A stretch of 64,000 nucleotides of DNA from Erythroxylum novogranatense (taxonomy: Eukaryota > Streptophyta > Magnoliopsida > Malpighiales > Erythroxylaceae): positions 5,923,001-5,987,000 of the forward strand of contig CM057229.1 of assembly GCA_029891385.1 (NCBI GenBank), given 5' to 3'. The notes below the pieces were generated by a model that saw only the letters and a program-made list of their open reading frames with translations, was not told the origin of the DNA and made no database searches. The position numbers were made by a program, and so were the translations under genes. Below, one piece after another: positions 1-11,675 of this stretch. Each line of letters starts with the position of its first letter. The first letter of the stretch is position 1.

Positions 1-580
1 ACAACCTGTTCCCATTGTAGAAAAAAGGGTAAGCAGTAATCAAGAGAATGCTCCTTCATGACTGCCTTGCAAAATGTCTGTCTCATTCCAATCCAAAGCA
101 TGGAACTTTCTCACCATTCTCAAACACAAAAACAATCGACAAGATAGGTACTGGAATTTGATGCACCATAAAAAGAACTGCAGTAGGCAAGCCTATCCAA
201 AAGACTTGATCTAAAAACATTTACAGATACTATCATCTTTATTTCTTGGAATTTAACTAGAAAATATCCAATCTTTAAACAGGATTGCAAGAAAAGAAGC
301 ACTCAATTATTAATGAATTCCAAAAGTCTTGCCCATGAAACAGAAATTTATATAGTAGCACCAGTAGAAAACAAGATGGGCACATATTAGAGATTTTACG
401 AAAATTGGATCCAAAACAGCAAAGCATATTAATGAAATGGGCATCTTTAGCAAAATGCACATAATGTAAAGCGAAGTTAACGTTGATGGATAATTGAACC
501 AAATGCGTGAAGAAAGAAAAAAAAAAGAAAAGAATCAATCAGAAAGTAAGAAAAAGGGGAAAAGATTTGATGGTAGTGAC
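1..580. other. Putative intron or flanking sequence of the left-edge gene
   Basis: AT-rich sequence without a recognisable exon. Purine-rich runs at about 510-560 and pyrimidine-rich minus-strand stretches fit an intron downstream of the exon at 581-706. No RNA gene or transposon is seen. Confidence 0.3.
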
Positions 581-706
581 CGCCCGAAGAGCCTCAGAAG
601 GTCTTCCTTCGTTGATGAGGAGTCGAGCATTTGTAAGCAACTCTCTAACTGCATCGTTTGGGTTGGCGACGACGGCCTCCATCTCCGTATCCACTGAGTC
701 TGTCAT
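581..706 (-). CDS. Probable first coding exon of a gene running off the left edge
   Basis: An ATG on the minus strand at 706 opens a frame beginning MTDSVDTEMEAVVANPNDAV and continuing with an Arg/Leu-rich helix-like stretch (VRELLTNARLL, EGRPSEALRAV). The frame reaches a possible GT donor at 580-579 (GCG|GTCACT), which would end the exon in phase 0. If not spliced, the frame stops about 17 codons later. The acidic start followed by an amphipathic helix looks like genuine plant protein sequence and not random translation. The remaining exons would lie to the left; I could not identify one in positions 1-580. The family is not recognised with certainty. The donor is weak, so the 3' border is approximate. 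Confidence 0.5.
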
Positions 707-1621
707 TTGGACAAGGTGCTTTCTGATGTCTAATCAGCGTCCTCTATGTTTCAACTGAACAAAGATCCTAGCTTTCTTTTTTTTTTTCTCAATCAAACAG
801 AAAATCCAAGAAAAATCTCAGTGAACTTTGATAATGAACTGAAGGGTGCAGAGGATTCTAGGAAATTCGCGAGAAAAGAGCAAATCTTTCCTTTTCAATT
901 AACCATCAATAACCATATACGGGCTTGTTCTTATTTATACTGTGATTGCTTCCCCTGGCCTATAGGTCTAAAGGCCGAGACCCTATAACAAAAGCAAGTC
1001 CATTAAAATTTTGATTAGGGTCTGTTTGATTTTATTTTTAATTTTAATTTTTAATTTTTATATTCTCTTAACTTGTGACAATTATAGAAATTAATTTTAT
1101 TATAATTTATTTTCAATTAAATATATATTATTTAATTTATTTTAATTTCTATTATTAACCAAAATTTAAATTTTAATAAATAAAATATTTTAAATTTGGC
1201 AATTATGTAATAATTATATTTTAATCTTAAAATACTTTAAAAATAATAAATTTCAAAAAATAGTTTTAATAATTAAAATATATTAATAAATAACTTTATA
1301 ACAAAATATAATGAATATTATTATTATTATTTAATAAATATTATATAAGAAATTAATATAAAATTAACTTAATTAATGCAACCTCTAAATACTATAATAA
1401 TAATTATTTTATTACTAATCAATTATTTAGTGTAATTTTCTTCTTTTTTTTGGGTGTGTTTGGAGAGCATTCAACTCATATATATTTAGGTTATAAATTG
1501 TCAATTTCAACATTAATATTGTGATTAGATAACATAATACAAAACTGAATTTCACAACGAAAAGAGATGGCACAAGATATTCCATATCTTGCAATTTACT
1601 GTCGTTTTACCCCCTGTGTGG
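707..1621. other. Intergenic, strongly AT-rich between about 1010 and 1450
   Basis: Positions 707-1000 are likely 5' leader and promoter of the minus-strand exon at 581-706. Positions 1010-1450 are almost pure A+T with short TAATTAT-like runs. Positions 1500-1621 would hold the 3' UTR of the receptor kinase gene that ends at 1622. No gene is seen. Confidence 0.5.
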
Positions 1622-3807
1622 CTACGACAAACCACCGTGAGGGTCCAGTTCAGCGTCCTCCATTAATACGGTCTCTTTAATCTCCTGCAGCACCTTTAGT
1701 ACTTGCCACATAGTGGGCCTCTGCTCAGTTGAGGTCAAGCTACAAGTTATGGCTACCTCAAGAAGCATTTCCAGTCTGTTTTCTTGTACACCGTCATCTA
1801 ATTCCCTACAGGACTTGATGCATTTCATAATCTCGTATGGCACTATGACTGCTGGGAGCTCCGACGGAAGCTTGCCAGTTAAAACCTCTAACAACAGAAT
1901 TCCATACGAATAAACGTCGGATTTTGCGGTTGCTTGGTGATTGTGTTTATCCCGAGTTTCTGGGGCTTTGTATGCTGCGTTGTCCGGGTCATCGTCAGGT
2001 GTTGAGTTGGCAAGAACGGTAAGGCAATAGTCGGCGACGCAAGCCTCAAAATCTGGGCCGAGAAGGATATTTGTTGACTTGAGATTGCCGTGAACAAGCC
2101 TCCATGCTTGGTGGATATAGGAGAGTCCTTGTGCCACGTCCTCTGCTATTTTCAGGCACGAGGTCCAGTGCAGTGGCTTTGCTCTCGTTGATTTTGAACC
2201 TGCACAGATGAACATTTTCAGGTCGATTATTCCCATCTACCAAATCTACTGCCTCCAAATTATTCCCATCAGGTATAATTTCACACGAACAGCATTGAAG
2301 TAGAAAACAGGAAAAGAAAAACTCAAAACTAACGCCATAAATCTTTTAAATTAACAAAAATTTCAATTGCATTGTACAATTTAAAACCCATGGACATGGA
2401 AGAAAGCTTACCGTGAATCAAAGAGAAGAGACTGCCATTGTGCTGGTAATCATATATGAGAAGCCTCTCTTCTCCGTTTTGGAAATAAGCCCTGAGGGGA
2501 ACCAAATTGGGATGTCGAAGTCCACCCACTGACTCCATATGCCCCTCAAACACACCTCTGGCCGTGCCCACCAACTTACTCGAGTCCAGCCTCTTGACGC
2601 TAACTATCAGACGATTGTCCAACACAGCCTTGTAGGTGGTTCCTATGGTACCTCTACCTAGCAACTCAGCTGAACCTCTCATTAGCTGATCTAATGTGTA
2701 AAGCTGAGTCTCCCCTGCGCAAAACAAAAGATTCCCACTTTTGCTCACATGCATTCGTTGCACTCTTTTCACTCTCTCCTCCAATTCATTCTCTTGCTGG
2801 TCTATTTGCATCACTGCCACTGTTTCAGGAGCTGTCACAGATTCTGATGCACTTACGCCCTTTGAATCCTTCTGCTGGTTCCTTATCTTTTTTATAGCAA
2901 TTACAAAGCAGAGGAGTGAACCAGCGAGAACGAACAATGCTGATGAGAACCCAATAATAACTGCCACTGTTCTCTTATGCTTACCTTTTGGACTCTGTCC
3001 ATCGAAGTCAACACCGTGCAAGTTTTCGCTTTGGTCAATTGCAATCACCGGAGGTGGAGCTACCGCTGTCGTCGACGCCAGTGGACCGAAGAATGGTGAG
3101 CTAGGTCGGCACTCTTTTTCTATAATCTTTCCACAAAGACTAGGGTTTGAAAGAAAAGCGGACGGTCCAAAACGAAGTAATGTGGGTGTCACTGGAATTG
3201 CACCTGTGAGGTTGTTAAAAGAAACGTTAAAGGTCTGGAGAGAAGATTGGTTTAACGGTGGAATACTTCCATTGAAATTGTTCCACTCGAGACACAGATA
3301 GTATAAGCGTTCCAAAGATATTAACTTGGCGGGTATAGCTCCGGTTAGATTGTTGTACGATAAATCCAAAGTACGGACCCTGTGAAGTGAAAAAATTGAA
3401 TGTGGGAAAGAACCAGTGAATGAATTGTGATCCAAAAAGAGGGACTTGAGGTTGATGAGTTTGGACAAATCAGGAATTGGCCCAGTGAGCGAGTTGCTTT
3501 GAAGACTGAGAACTCGAAGCTGGTCTAGGCGAGACAAAGTGTCGGGAGCGAAGACACCGCCGAGATCTAGTCCTTGGACGACGAGTCGCGCCACCTTCCT
3601 CTGGAAGCATTTGACTCCTTGCCATTGACAAAAGTTGAAGCTTGTGTTATGAGTGTAGGGAAGAATGTCTTTCAAATCAGCTTTTGATTTGAAGGCGAGA
3701 AGTGCAGCAGCATCAGACAGTTGCAGTAAGTTCACCGACGAAGCAACGGTGGCAAGAGTGCATAAAGACAGCACAAGACAAGCTTTTGACAAGAGAACAA
3801 GCAACAT
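1622..3807 (-). CDS. LRR-III receptor-like pseudokinase (probable inactive receptor kinase), 657 aa
   Basis: Two exons: 3807-2412 (ends CACG|GTAAGC) and 2199-1622 (after TGTGCAG), joined in phase 1, giving 657 residues, the usual size for this family. Visible parts: signal peptide (about 1-24), LRR N-terminal cap with the [12 protein letters not shown] motif (about 30-67), about five leucine-rich repeats (75-210), a Pro/Ser-rich stretch, a membrane segment (about 281-304, [20 protein letters not shown]) and a cytoplasmic kinase-like domain (about 370-645). The Gly-rich loop reads GRGTIGTTY (384-392) and the ATP lysine is K405. The catalytic HRD is HGN (502-504) and DFG is DYC (522-524), so the catalytic aspartate is absent. 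This is typical of LRR-III members that signal through partners. It resembles Arabidopsis At5g67200/At3g50230-type proteins (from memory of the family). It is the intact parent copy of the broken gene at 20.6-33.8 kb. Confidence 0.93.
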
Positions 3808-4645
3808 AGCTTACGTTCGAACTGAAAGCTAACTATTTCTTGACTCTGTTTCTTCTTGTATTTGCCTGATTCAAAACCAAAAGCGTAATTGGTCCATTAC
3901 ACTCCCCACAGGGCCGGGAGTTGATAGAAAAAAGAGTTTGTCTACACTAGGTCGTGTGAGAGAGTGAGGTAGGGCAAGCAGCTGACAAAGTTTGTAGGAA
4001 CAGAGGAGAACTGCAAGCTCAGAGTCACGTGAAAGGAAGCGAGGAAAAGAGGTCCTGTCATGGTAAATGTGCCGGAGTTCCGGTTAATGGTCTTTAACAT
4101 TTAGCAGTTTGGATTGGACCTGTTAGCTCAACCCATGAGTGCCCATTTCTTAAGTTTAGTAAACTTTTTATTTTGCCATTTGGACGGTACCATGTGAATT
4201 TACAGTAAGCTATTTCTGGTATCTGATTCTAGATCGAGGAAGCTGTTGAAATTTGTTGTTCTATTATACTGAAGTAGCTACTTGATTACTACTCACGGGT
4301 CACCATTAGAACCCATACTCTACCAGATTTTGGATCGTTGGAGAAAGGGACCTTACGATCTTCAAGACCAAAGGATTTGATGTTCGTGTTTAATGATTGA
4401 ACGAGTAAGAAAATTGCCAATTCGTGTGCTTCCCATATCAAGCCTGCCAAATTTTATCCTGCATTCTTCATGTTTACTACAGCATGAGAATTTCAGGAAT
4501 TGTGTGAATTCGTTTACATGTCCCTGTCAAACGAACGATCAGAGTTTTTTCCGATTGGAAAGTAGAGAGGAAGAATTGTTTGCCATTTTGTCTTCATATC
4601 TCCGTAATTCCATGTCAGGCGGTGCAGAAACGACAAATGATTGTG
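3808..4645. promoter_or_regulatory. Upstream region of the receptor pseudokinase, shared with unit 2
   Basis: This sequence is nearly the same as 33761-34218 plus 38973-39390, where a copia element has since inserted. It therefore serves as the empty site for that insertion (AGCTACTTGATTACTACTC at about 4276). It contains the presumed 5' UTR and promoter of the gene starting at 3807. No distinct TATA box could be assigned with confidence. A plus-strand ORF at 4393-4674 is conserved only as duplicated DNA and has no recognisable family. Confidence 0.5.
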
Positions 4646-4933
4646 CTACTCATGACAGTAATAAGTGCTCCTGATGCCAACGAATCGATCATCAAGGAAG
4701 AGTGTTGTATTCCAATTATCATAGTAATAATATGCCCTTAAGTAGTAATCATAGCATTTCTTCTGAACTATGACTTGGAAGTCAGATCCTGGCCTTTCAG
4801 GCTTTTCAGTGACCATTAACTTTAAATTTCCCAGGCCCAATTTACATATTTCTTGGTTGAGCCTGAAGAAATCGGGTTCGGTATGGCCCACGACGTCGAA
4901 TTTAAGGCAATTGCGACAAATGTCAAATGTCAT
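4646..4933 (-). CDS. Small unrecognised ORF, unit 1 copy (95 aa)
   Basis: A 95-residue minus-strand ORF starts MTFDICRNCLKFDVVGH and has a distinctive C-terminal part rich in Tyr and Asp (RAYYYYDNWNTTLFLDDRF), ending YYCHE. It may be a complete small gene, the last exon of a larger one, or a decayed relic. The unit 2 copy (39231-39655) keeps the C-terminal half in frame but has an internal stop and has lost the terminal stop. No family is recognised and no function is proposed. Its position between a receptor kinase and an LRR gene is preserved in both duplication units only because the segment was copied as a block. Confidence 0.3.
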   Translation of the reverse strand: MTFDICRNCLKFDVVGHTEPDFFRLNQEICKLGLGNLKLMVTEKPERPGSDFQVIVQKKCYDYYLRAYYYYDNWNTTLFLDDRFVGIRSTYYCHE

Positions 4934-5031
4934 CTACCCCAAAAGCCCCCCTAAACTTATTTTTTAGAAGATATTGTATTTTTATTTATTAATTTATTAA
5001 ATAACTTTTAAGATAATCATAAAATTATATC

Positions 5032-5438
5032 CTGGCCTGCCTACCGTATTGGGCTCGACCCAAGTCAAAACGATTCGCGGTAGTCGATCGGCCCATTCTT
5101 CGAAAGATCGGTTTTATCGCCAGCTCACGCCTCCTTGGCCATCCAGTAGGCTTAAGTCTCTCATGCAAATACATAAAGACATAAACCTAGCTGAAAAACC
5201 ATATATAAGGTATAATTATCTCATAACAGAGGTACGCAATCACATCCCTATTTCTCTCTGATTATAGCAGACCTACCTTCACCAAAAAAACCTTACTTGA
5301 GCATCGGAGGGGCTAATCGACACAACCCCGACGCGCTTTCTTTGTTTTGCAGTATCTTCACGCCCCATTCATCACGAAAGCAAAGCAGACTTATAGATCG
5401 AATCAAGAACGCATAGCCAAACCAAAACTGCAAAACCA
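5032..5438 (+). repeat. 5' LTR of the Tat-like gypsy element
   Basis: It is homologous to 17470-17872. Shared blocks include CACGCCTCCTTGG, GATTATAGCAGACCTACC and CCGACGCGCTTTCTTTG. It contains TATATAAGG at about 5203, a plausible LTR TATA box. The following sequence (about 5440-5460, ATGCCCATCGTAGGGCCCG) resembles the primer-binding region of Tat-type elements, but the tRNA is not assigned. Confidence 0.65.
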
Positions 5439-6513
5439 ATCATGCCCATCGTAGGGCCCGACTTTTGGGCACCACGCCTAGAAATACACAAATCGGTCGG
5501 CGGCGATGACGAACCCCGATATAGCAATTGTTCATGGCCTCGCAATGCAACGCATGGGTTTTCTAGCCACCGCAACTCTCGCTACCGCACCACATGTTTC
5601 CGACATTTAATCCTCATATCCTAACGATCAACCGCAGCCTCGTAACTTGGACAAGAAGAACAGAGTGTTGCTTTAGAGGATAACGCCGACTCAATATGCA
5701 CCAATCTCCGACACCGACGGATGCGATCCTCTTCCTACCAGTACACACCACCTTGACCAAAACAGATTGAGAAGCGGGCGATCTATTGTTCGCCAGATTT
5801 TGCAATCTCACCAAAGATAATGGTAGCCATCCATGCAAGAAGTCGCGCGATGCATCAAAGATAACGATCGATCGCCACCAGACAGAAAACCTAGAAAAAA
5901 TCGTGAACGATCGGATTAACGCAGCTATGAGCTTTCGCCCAGATCGCTCGACGACAATACATACTCTCCTTTACCCCGAAATTTTGATAACCTCCTAAGA
6001 CCCTAACCAAAATACCAACGCTGAAAAATACATCGAAAATACCGACCCCGGACTACTTACAACACTTCCAATGATGATGAATCAGATCAGCGTGATTTGA
6101 TGCCATCCAATGTAAGGCTTTCAGACGACCTTTCAAGAGGGAGCCCGACGATGGTTCAATACCACCTCCGGGTTGTATCACTTGCTTTGAGGATTTCAGG
6201 CTACTTTTCCTCAACCAGTTCGCCACTAGTAAGCGGTCACAGAAGACAGCTTTGGAGGTGATGCAACTTACCCAAGGAAAGAATGAAAGTCATGAGTTCA
6301 TCACTTGCTCAATAACGGCGGTCGAGGTCTCCGACCTTACTTGCTCGCCTATCGCCGGGCCGCGCTTATGAGCAATACGAGGATTAGGAGTTTAAGAAGT
6401 CGTTAGCCTCGATCACCTCGATCTATTCAGAGATCGACATCGGGTAGACAAGTACATTCAAATTTCAAGAAGTATTAAAGAATACAAAACGTCAGGCGTA
6501 TGATCACGGCCGA

Positions 6514-6790
6514 GTGGTAGGCGATGAGTCTCACAAAAGACAGAGGGACCAGTCGACCTGGAGAAAGCCGATCAGTCTGCAGTGGCATCAACAAGACTTG
6601 ACCCCGCTTAACAAACAATATGCGGAAGTACTGGCGGCCATGAGAGCGGATGGGAAAACTATCCGAGAGCTCAATAAAATGAAGACCCCTTACAAGGATA
6701 GGAACCTGGATCTATATTGTCGTTTCCACAAAAAGGTCAGACATTAGACGGAAGATTGCTGGCAGTTGAAAAAAGAAATCGAATCCCTCA
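6514..6790 (+). pseudogene. Gypsy gag fragment
   Basis: A short open stretch contains the Tat-type gag region around LDLYCRFHKK at about 6705-6735. It is followed, after an in-frame stop, by TEDCWQLKKEIE, the usual His/Cys-containing zinc-binding segment of gag in this lineage. The region immediately downstream (6791-7026) is Arg/Gly-rich and shifted in frame. It is too broken to encode a capsid protein. Confidence 0.6.
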
Positions 6791-7026
6791 TATAAAGGGG
6801 AAGGTTAAGCCAATTCGTGAAACACGAATGAAACGTTGATCGAGATAATCAGCGCAGGACAGGTCAACCAGACAATAGGCGACCGCCTTGGAGGCGAAAT
6901 GACAGGAATGATGGAGGGAGGCAGAATACGAATACATATAATCGACGAGAAAAGAGAGGGCGATCGAGGGAAAGAAACGACGGAAACACTGGGCAACAAG
7001 ACGACCAACCGACTGGGGTTATTAAC

Positions 7027-7326
7027 ATGATATTCGGTGGAAATGCAACAGGCGGATCCACCACTAAAGGGAGGAAAAGATATGACAAACAGGTCGGCAG
7101 AGACTCATCCACCAAAAAGCCGAGGGAGAACGACGGGATGATATCATTCGATGAGTCCGACCTCGATGCGCAGAAGTTGCCTCATGATGACGCACTCGTG
7201 GTAAATCCGAACATGGACGCTTCTGAGGTGAAGCGGGTGATGATTGATACAGGCAAATTCGATCGACTTGTTATATTACGAGGCCTTCAAGCGATGAAGG
7301 TACCCAAAGACCGACTACTAGAGTAA
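7027..7326 (+). pseudogene. Gypsy aspartic protease fragment
   Basis: A 99-codon open stretch contains ISFDESDLDAQKLPHDDALV followed by VKRVMIDTGK. The DTG is the retroviral-type aspartic protease active-site motif and the LPHDDALV context is characteristic of Tat-lineage proteases. The residues after DTG diverge from the family, as expected of a decayed or mis-sequenced copy. Confidence 0.7.
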
Positions 7327-7960
7327 TCAAGGCCACCTACCCGCTCGCCCGTAAATTTGAAAGTGAAGTTCGCAAAGCCGTGTCGATAGAAAGGGACGTT
7401 GAGTTCCTAGTCGAAAGTTTCAAGGGCGTACAATGCAATAATCGGGCGGCTACTCAAAATGCCCTCGATCGGTCGCTCCACTACAACCGTTATGAAGTTC
7501 CCACACCCAAGGAGTTGGTGTTGTCGGGTCAGAGAGAATTGTCGTGGAGTGTTACTTAATGGAAACGAAGACATTAGACGGGCGGTAGTCCCGACGAGCT
7601 CTCTTGATGTGAGAGCCGACGACGAGATGGACAGATGAACCCAAAGGAAGAATCATCATGGTCGGATCGGACGTTCGACCTTCTAAATTCACAAACCTAG
7701 GCTCCGAGCTGTGTGCGACCTTGTTAAAGAAATCACAGATCGTCTGGTAAAAATAGATCGGTCTTCGCTGGGTGCCGAGCGACATGCCCGAATTTCCGAT
7801 CGGTTATGTCAGACTCACTTCAGATTCTGGCATGACTACAAGTCGATCGATGTAAGAAGCGATGGCACAGCAAGGAGCGACAGGGGGTGATCGAGAAGTC
7901 AAGTACCCCGAATGGCTCGCCAATGTGGTTTTAGTGAAAAAGAAGAACGAGAAGTGAAGA

Positions 7961-9025
7961 ATGTGCATAGATTTCACCTACCTGAACAAAACATGTCCAA
8001 AGGACAGCTTCCCCTTGCCTAAGATCGACCAGTTAGTAGACTCTATCTCAGGGCATGAACTGTTCAGCTTCCTGGATGCTTTCTCGGGCTATCATCACAT
8101 TCAAATGAGTCTGGAAGACGAAGAAAAGACCGCCTTCATAACCGACCAAGGTACATATTGCTACCAAGTAATGTCCTTCGACTTGAAGAACGCGGAGGCG
8201 ACCTATCAACGGCTCGTCATGGAGGTCTTTAAAAAACAGATCGGTCGATCGGTGGATGCTTATGTGGATGATATGGTGGTCAAAAGTAAGACGACTACGG
8301 AGCGTGTGGAAGATCTCAAGGAAGTCTTCCAGACCCTGAATAGATTTCAGATGAAACTAAACCCAGAAAAATGCGTTTTTGGGGTGGCATCCGGAAAATT
8401 CCTAGGGTTTATGATCACTCAACGAGGGATTGAAGCTAATCCAGAGAAGATCGAAGCCATCATCCAAATGCCCTCGCCCCAATGCTTAAAAGAAGTTCAG
8501 ATATTGACCGATCGGATAGTCTCTCTAAGCATGTTCATTTCCAGATTGAGAGACAAGTGCCTCCCATTTTTCAAAATCTTGAGGAAAGCGAACGTGACCC
8601 AGTTCCAATGGCCGGATGAGTGCGAGAAAGCTTTCCAACACTTAAAGCAATACCTTTCTAGCCCGCCTATCCTGCAAAGCCCGGTAGAGGGAGAGAACCT
8701 GATTTTATACTTGGCGATTACGGAGGGGTCGATCAGCGCGGTACTTATTCGATCGGAGGAAAATGAACAACACCCTGTCTATTACGTAAGCAAAGTATTG
8801 ACCGGACCGGAAACGCGATATACGTCTATAGAGAAACTAGCCTTCTCCTTGATAATTGCGGCTCGGAAGCTAAGACCCTACTTTCAAAGTCATGCTATTG
8901 AGGTATGGACCGACCAACCCCTCAGGCAGTGCCTTCAAAAGCTCGAAACTTCGGGTCGGCTAATAAAGTGGGCGGTAGAGCTGGAGAGTTCGACATACAA
9001 GACAAACCCGTCAGACGACCATTAA
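7961..9025 (+). pseudogene. Gypsy reverse transcriptase / RNase H fragment
   Basis: This is the longest open pol segment (about 354 codons). It has the RT core with PLPKIDQLVD, FLDAFSGYHHI, FITDQGTYCYQVM and the catalytic AYVDDMVVKSK. The connection domain follows (CVFGVASGKFLGFMITQRGI, then NPEKIEAI) and the RNase H start (TRYTSIEKLAFSLIIAARKL). Some usually invariant positions are altered. The flanking DNA (7330-7960) continues pol in shifted frames. Part of a polyprotein, not a host gene. Confidence 0.9.
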
Positions 9026-9369
9026 AGCGCAGTGTTGGCGCACTTCATCGCAGATGAGCCAACCCACCAAGGACGAGCGCGCCTCGCCTGAGTTTGTTTG
9101 TTGACGGTCGTCCAATGCCGAGGGATGTGGAGCGAGTAGTCTTCCGATCAACCCGCACAATGAAGAAAAGGTGGAATATGCCTTTCGCTTGAGTTCAAAG
9201 CCTCCAATAATGAAGCGTAATACGAGGCCCCGATAACCGGTCTCCAATCGGCTAAGAAAATGGAGATAAGGCATCTAAAGATATATAGTGATAGCCAGTG
9301 GTGGTCGCCAAGTTACGGGCAAGATGAGGCCAAAGGAACAAAGATGATCAAGTACTGCCGGTAAAGGAG

Positions 9370-10754
9370 TTGAGCAATTTCGAACAGTACTCGATCAACA
9401 TAATAGAACGAGCTCAAAATGCTAAAGCGGATGCGCTCTCCAAAATGGCTTCCGACCGTGATGTCATGAATAATGTTCTGGTCGAACAACTAAACCGACC
9501 TAGCATTCAGAAAGCCAAGGAAGCTCTCAACGTAAGTACCAGTCGATCAAGTTGGACGAAACCGATCACACAATACCTTTTGGAGGGAAAACAACCAGAA
9601 GACGCGTCGGAGGCCAAGAAATTCAGAATAAAGGCAGCCGAATACACGATCGTTAATGGTACTCTATATAAGCGGTCTTACGACTGGCCGCTGCTTCGAT
9701 GCTTGACTGAACAAGAAGCCAAGCAGGCAATGGTCGAACTCCATGAAGGGATGTGCGGAAATTATGTAGGAGGCAAAATGTTGGCTCACAGACTGATCAG
9801 ATAGGGGTACTATTGGCCGACAATGAGAAGAGACTACCAAGAGAAGGTCGACCGATGCGAGGCCTGCCAAAGAAACAAAGAATTGTCTCACCAAATTTAC
9901 CGAGAGGATGAAAATTGTGAGTCATCCTATCCCGTCATTCAATGGGGAATGGATATATCGGGTCCTTTCCTCTCGGTCCCGTGCATAAGAAGTTCTTGAT
10001 AGTGGCGGTGGAATACTTCACCAAACGGGCGTAAGGTAAGCGGTCGCTACAATTTCGAAAGGTAGGTAGAGAACTTTGGACGAAGAATATACTTACCCGC
10101 TTCGGATGCCCATGGTGTTGGTTACGACAACGGTTGGCGCTCGATAACGACAAGTTCGTAGATTTCTGCGACCGACTAAAGATCGCTACTGAGCTGACTT
10201 TGTAGCCCATCCCCAAAGCAACCGCCTCATGGAGAATACCAATAAAAGATAATGAGTGCCCTCAAGAAGCACCTAGATGACCGAAAGACTGGTGGAAGAA
10301 CTAGACGAAGTGTCAGGGCGTGACAGAACCACACCGAACGGAGCCACAGGGAAAACACCGTCGAATGACCTTCGGCGGCGAAGCCCCGGTTCCAATAGAG
10401 TGGCATTGCATAATCAAAGGGTGTCGGGCCATGAAGAAGAGCGAATGATGAAGCTCGCAGAGCGAACTCGCTCTCCTCGGAGAGGACAGAAAGGCGCGCG
10501 CTCAATCTAAGCGATCAGCAAAAGCGACCAAATTCTACAATGTAGGGTAAAGCCGAGCAATGTAAAGATAGGCGAAGACGTTTCATGAAAGGCCGAGGCG
10601 GCCCGAAGCATCCCGGAAAGCTTCGGACAGACGGGAAGGACCTTATCGGGTGATTAAGCAAGTCGGGTATGGTTCTTACATCCTACGCGATGCGAAAGCG
10701 AAGGTTCTACCAATGCCTTGGAACTCTCAAAATTTGAAGGCTTTCTACCAATAG
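9370..10754 (+). pseudogene. Gypsy RNase H end and integrase, frame-broken
   Basis: The open stretch 9370-9804 carries the RNase H tail (NAKADALSKMAS) and the integrase N-terminal zinc region (VELHEGMCGNYVGGKMLAHR). After a stop it continues as YYWPTMRRDYQEKVDRCEACQ. The integrase core at 9.9-10.6 kb is shifted repeatedly. The C-terminal region is readable again at 10640-10754 (VGYGSYILRDAKAKVLPMP) and ends in TAG. There is no chromodomain, consistent with Tat elements. Confidence 0.8.
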
Positions 10755-10939
10755 ATAAGTCCTATTTTAGTTACTCTTTACTTATTATCGTTTTTGTATA
10801 CAACGTGTAGGAACCTTTTTCCTGTCCCTGCCAGACAGGTTTTTTAACAGCCCACGCCCTCATTATGATCAATAAAGGGGTTTTTCATATTTCTTGGCAA
10901 TAAAAAGTTCGATTATGTGTGGCAAAGAGTAAAAAATCA

Positions 10940-11675
10940 AATCAACCATCGCTCGGCATCCCCATAGACTGACTACGGTCGGTCGGGTCGTCAAGACAAG
11001 ATCCTTGGGACCTCGCTCGCCATCGCCCGACATCGCCAAAGATCGACTACGGTCGGTCGGGTCGTCAAGACAAGATTCTTGGGACCTCGCTAGCCATCGC
11101 CCGGCATCTCCAAAGACCGACTACGGTCAGTCGGGTCTCCAAGACAAGATCCTTGGGACCTCGCTCGCCATCGCCCAGCATCTCCAAAGACCGACTACGG
11201 CCGGTTGGGTCGCCAAGACAAGATCCTTGGGACCTCGCTCGCCATCACTAGGTATCTCCATAGACCGACCACGGTCGGCCGGGTCGCCAAGACAAGATCC
11301 TTGGGACCTCGCTCGGCATCTCCATAGGCCGACTGCGGTCGGTCGGGTTGTCAAGACAAGATCCTTGAGACCCTCACTTTCCATCGCTCGACATCTCCAT
11401 AGATCGATTACGGTCGATCAGGTCGCCAAGACAAGATTCTTGGGGCCGCTCGACTTCGACTATCGATCGACCAGGTCGTCGAGACGACATCCTCGGGACC
11501 ATTGATCGCCCTCGTCTATTGCTCGATCGGGTCGCCAAGACAAGATCCTTGGGACCATAGCTCGACCTTGCCCGACAGATCGACCAGGTTCCCGAGACGA
11601 TCCTCGGAACCATCGATTGACTTCGCCATCGATCGGTCGGGTCGCTAAGACAATGTCCTTACGACCACAGCTCGG
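10940..11675 (+). repeat. Tandem repeat array, about 74-bp then about 56-bp units
   Basis: About eleven head-to-tail units contain the core GTCGGTCGGGTCGTCAAGAC and AAGATCCTTGGGACCTCGCT. The first five units are about 74 bp. From about 11300 the units shorten to 56-66 bp through loss of the CATCGCCCGACATCTCCA part. The array lies between the end of pol and the antisense ORF. An ORF through it (11005-11505) is only a by-product of the repeat. Confidence 0.9.

Noticed and set aside
31..43. AAGCAGTAATCAA, identical to 13 bases of the LINE target-site duplication
   Set aside because: No LINE sequence or poly(A) adjoins it here; treated as a coincidence.
4393..4674. 93-codon plus-strand ORF, repeated at 39085 in unit 2
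   Set aside because: Its repetition is explained by the segmental duplication, the two frames end differently, and no family is recognised; the minus-strand ORF is the better candidate.
11005..11505. 166-codon plus-strand ORF (and minus-strand ORFs) through the tandem array
   Set aside because: The frame stays open only because the repeat unit lacks stops; the product is a repeat by-product with no domain.
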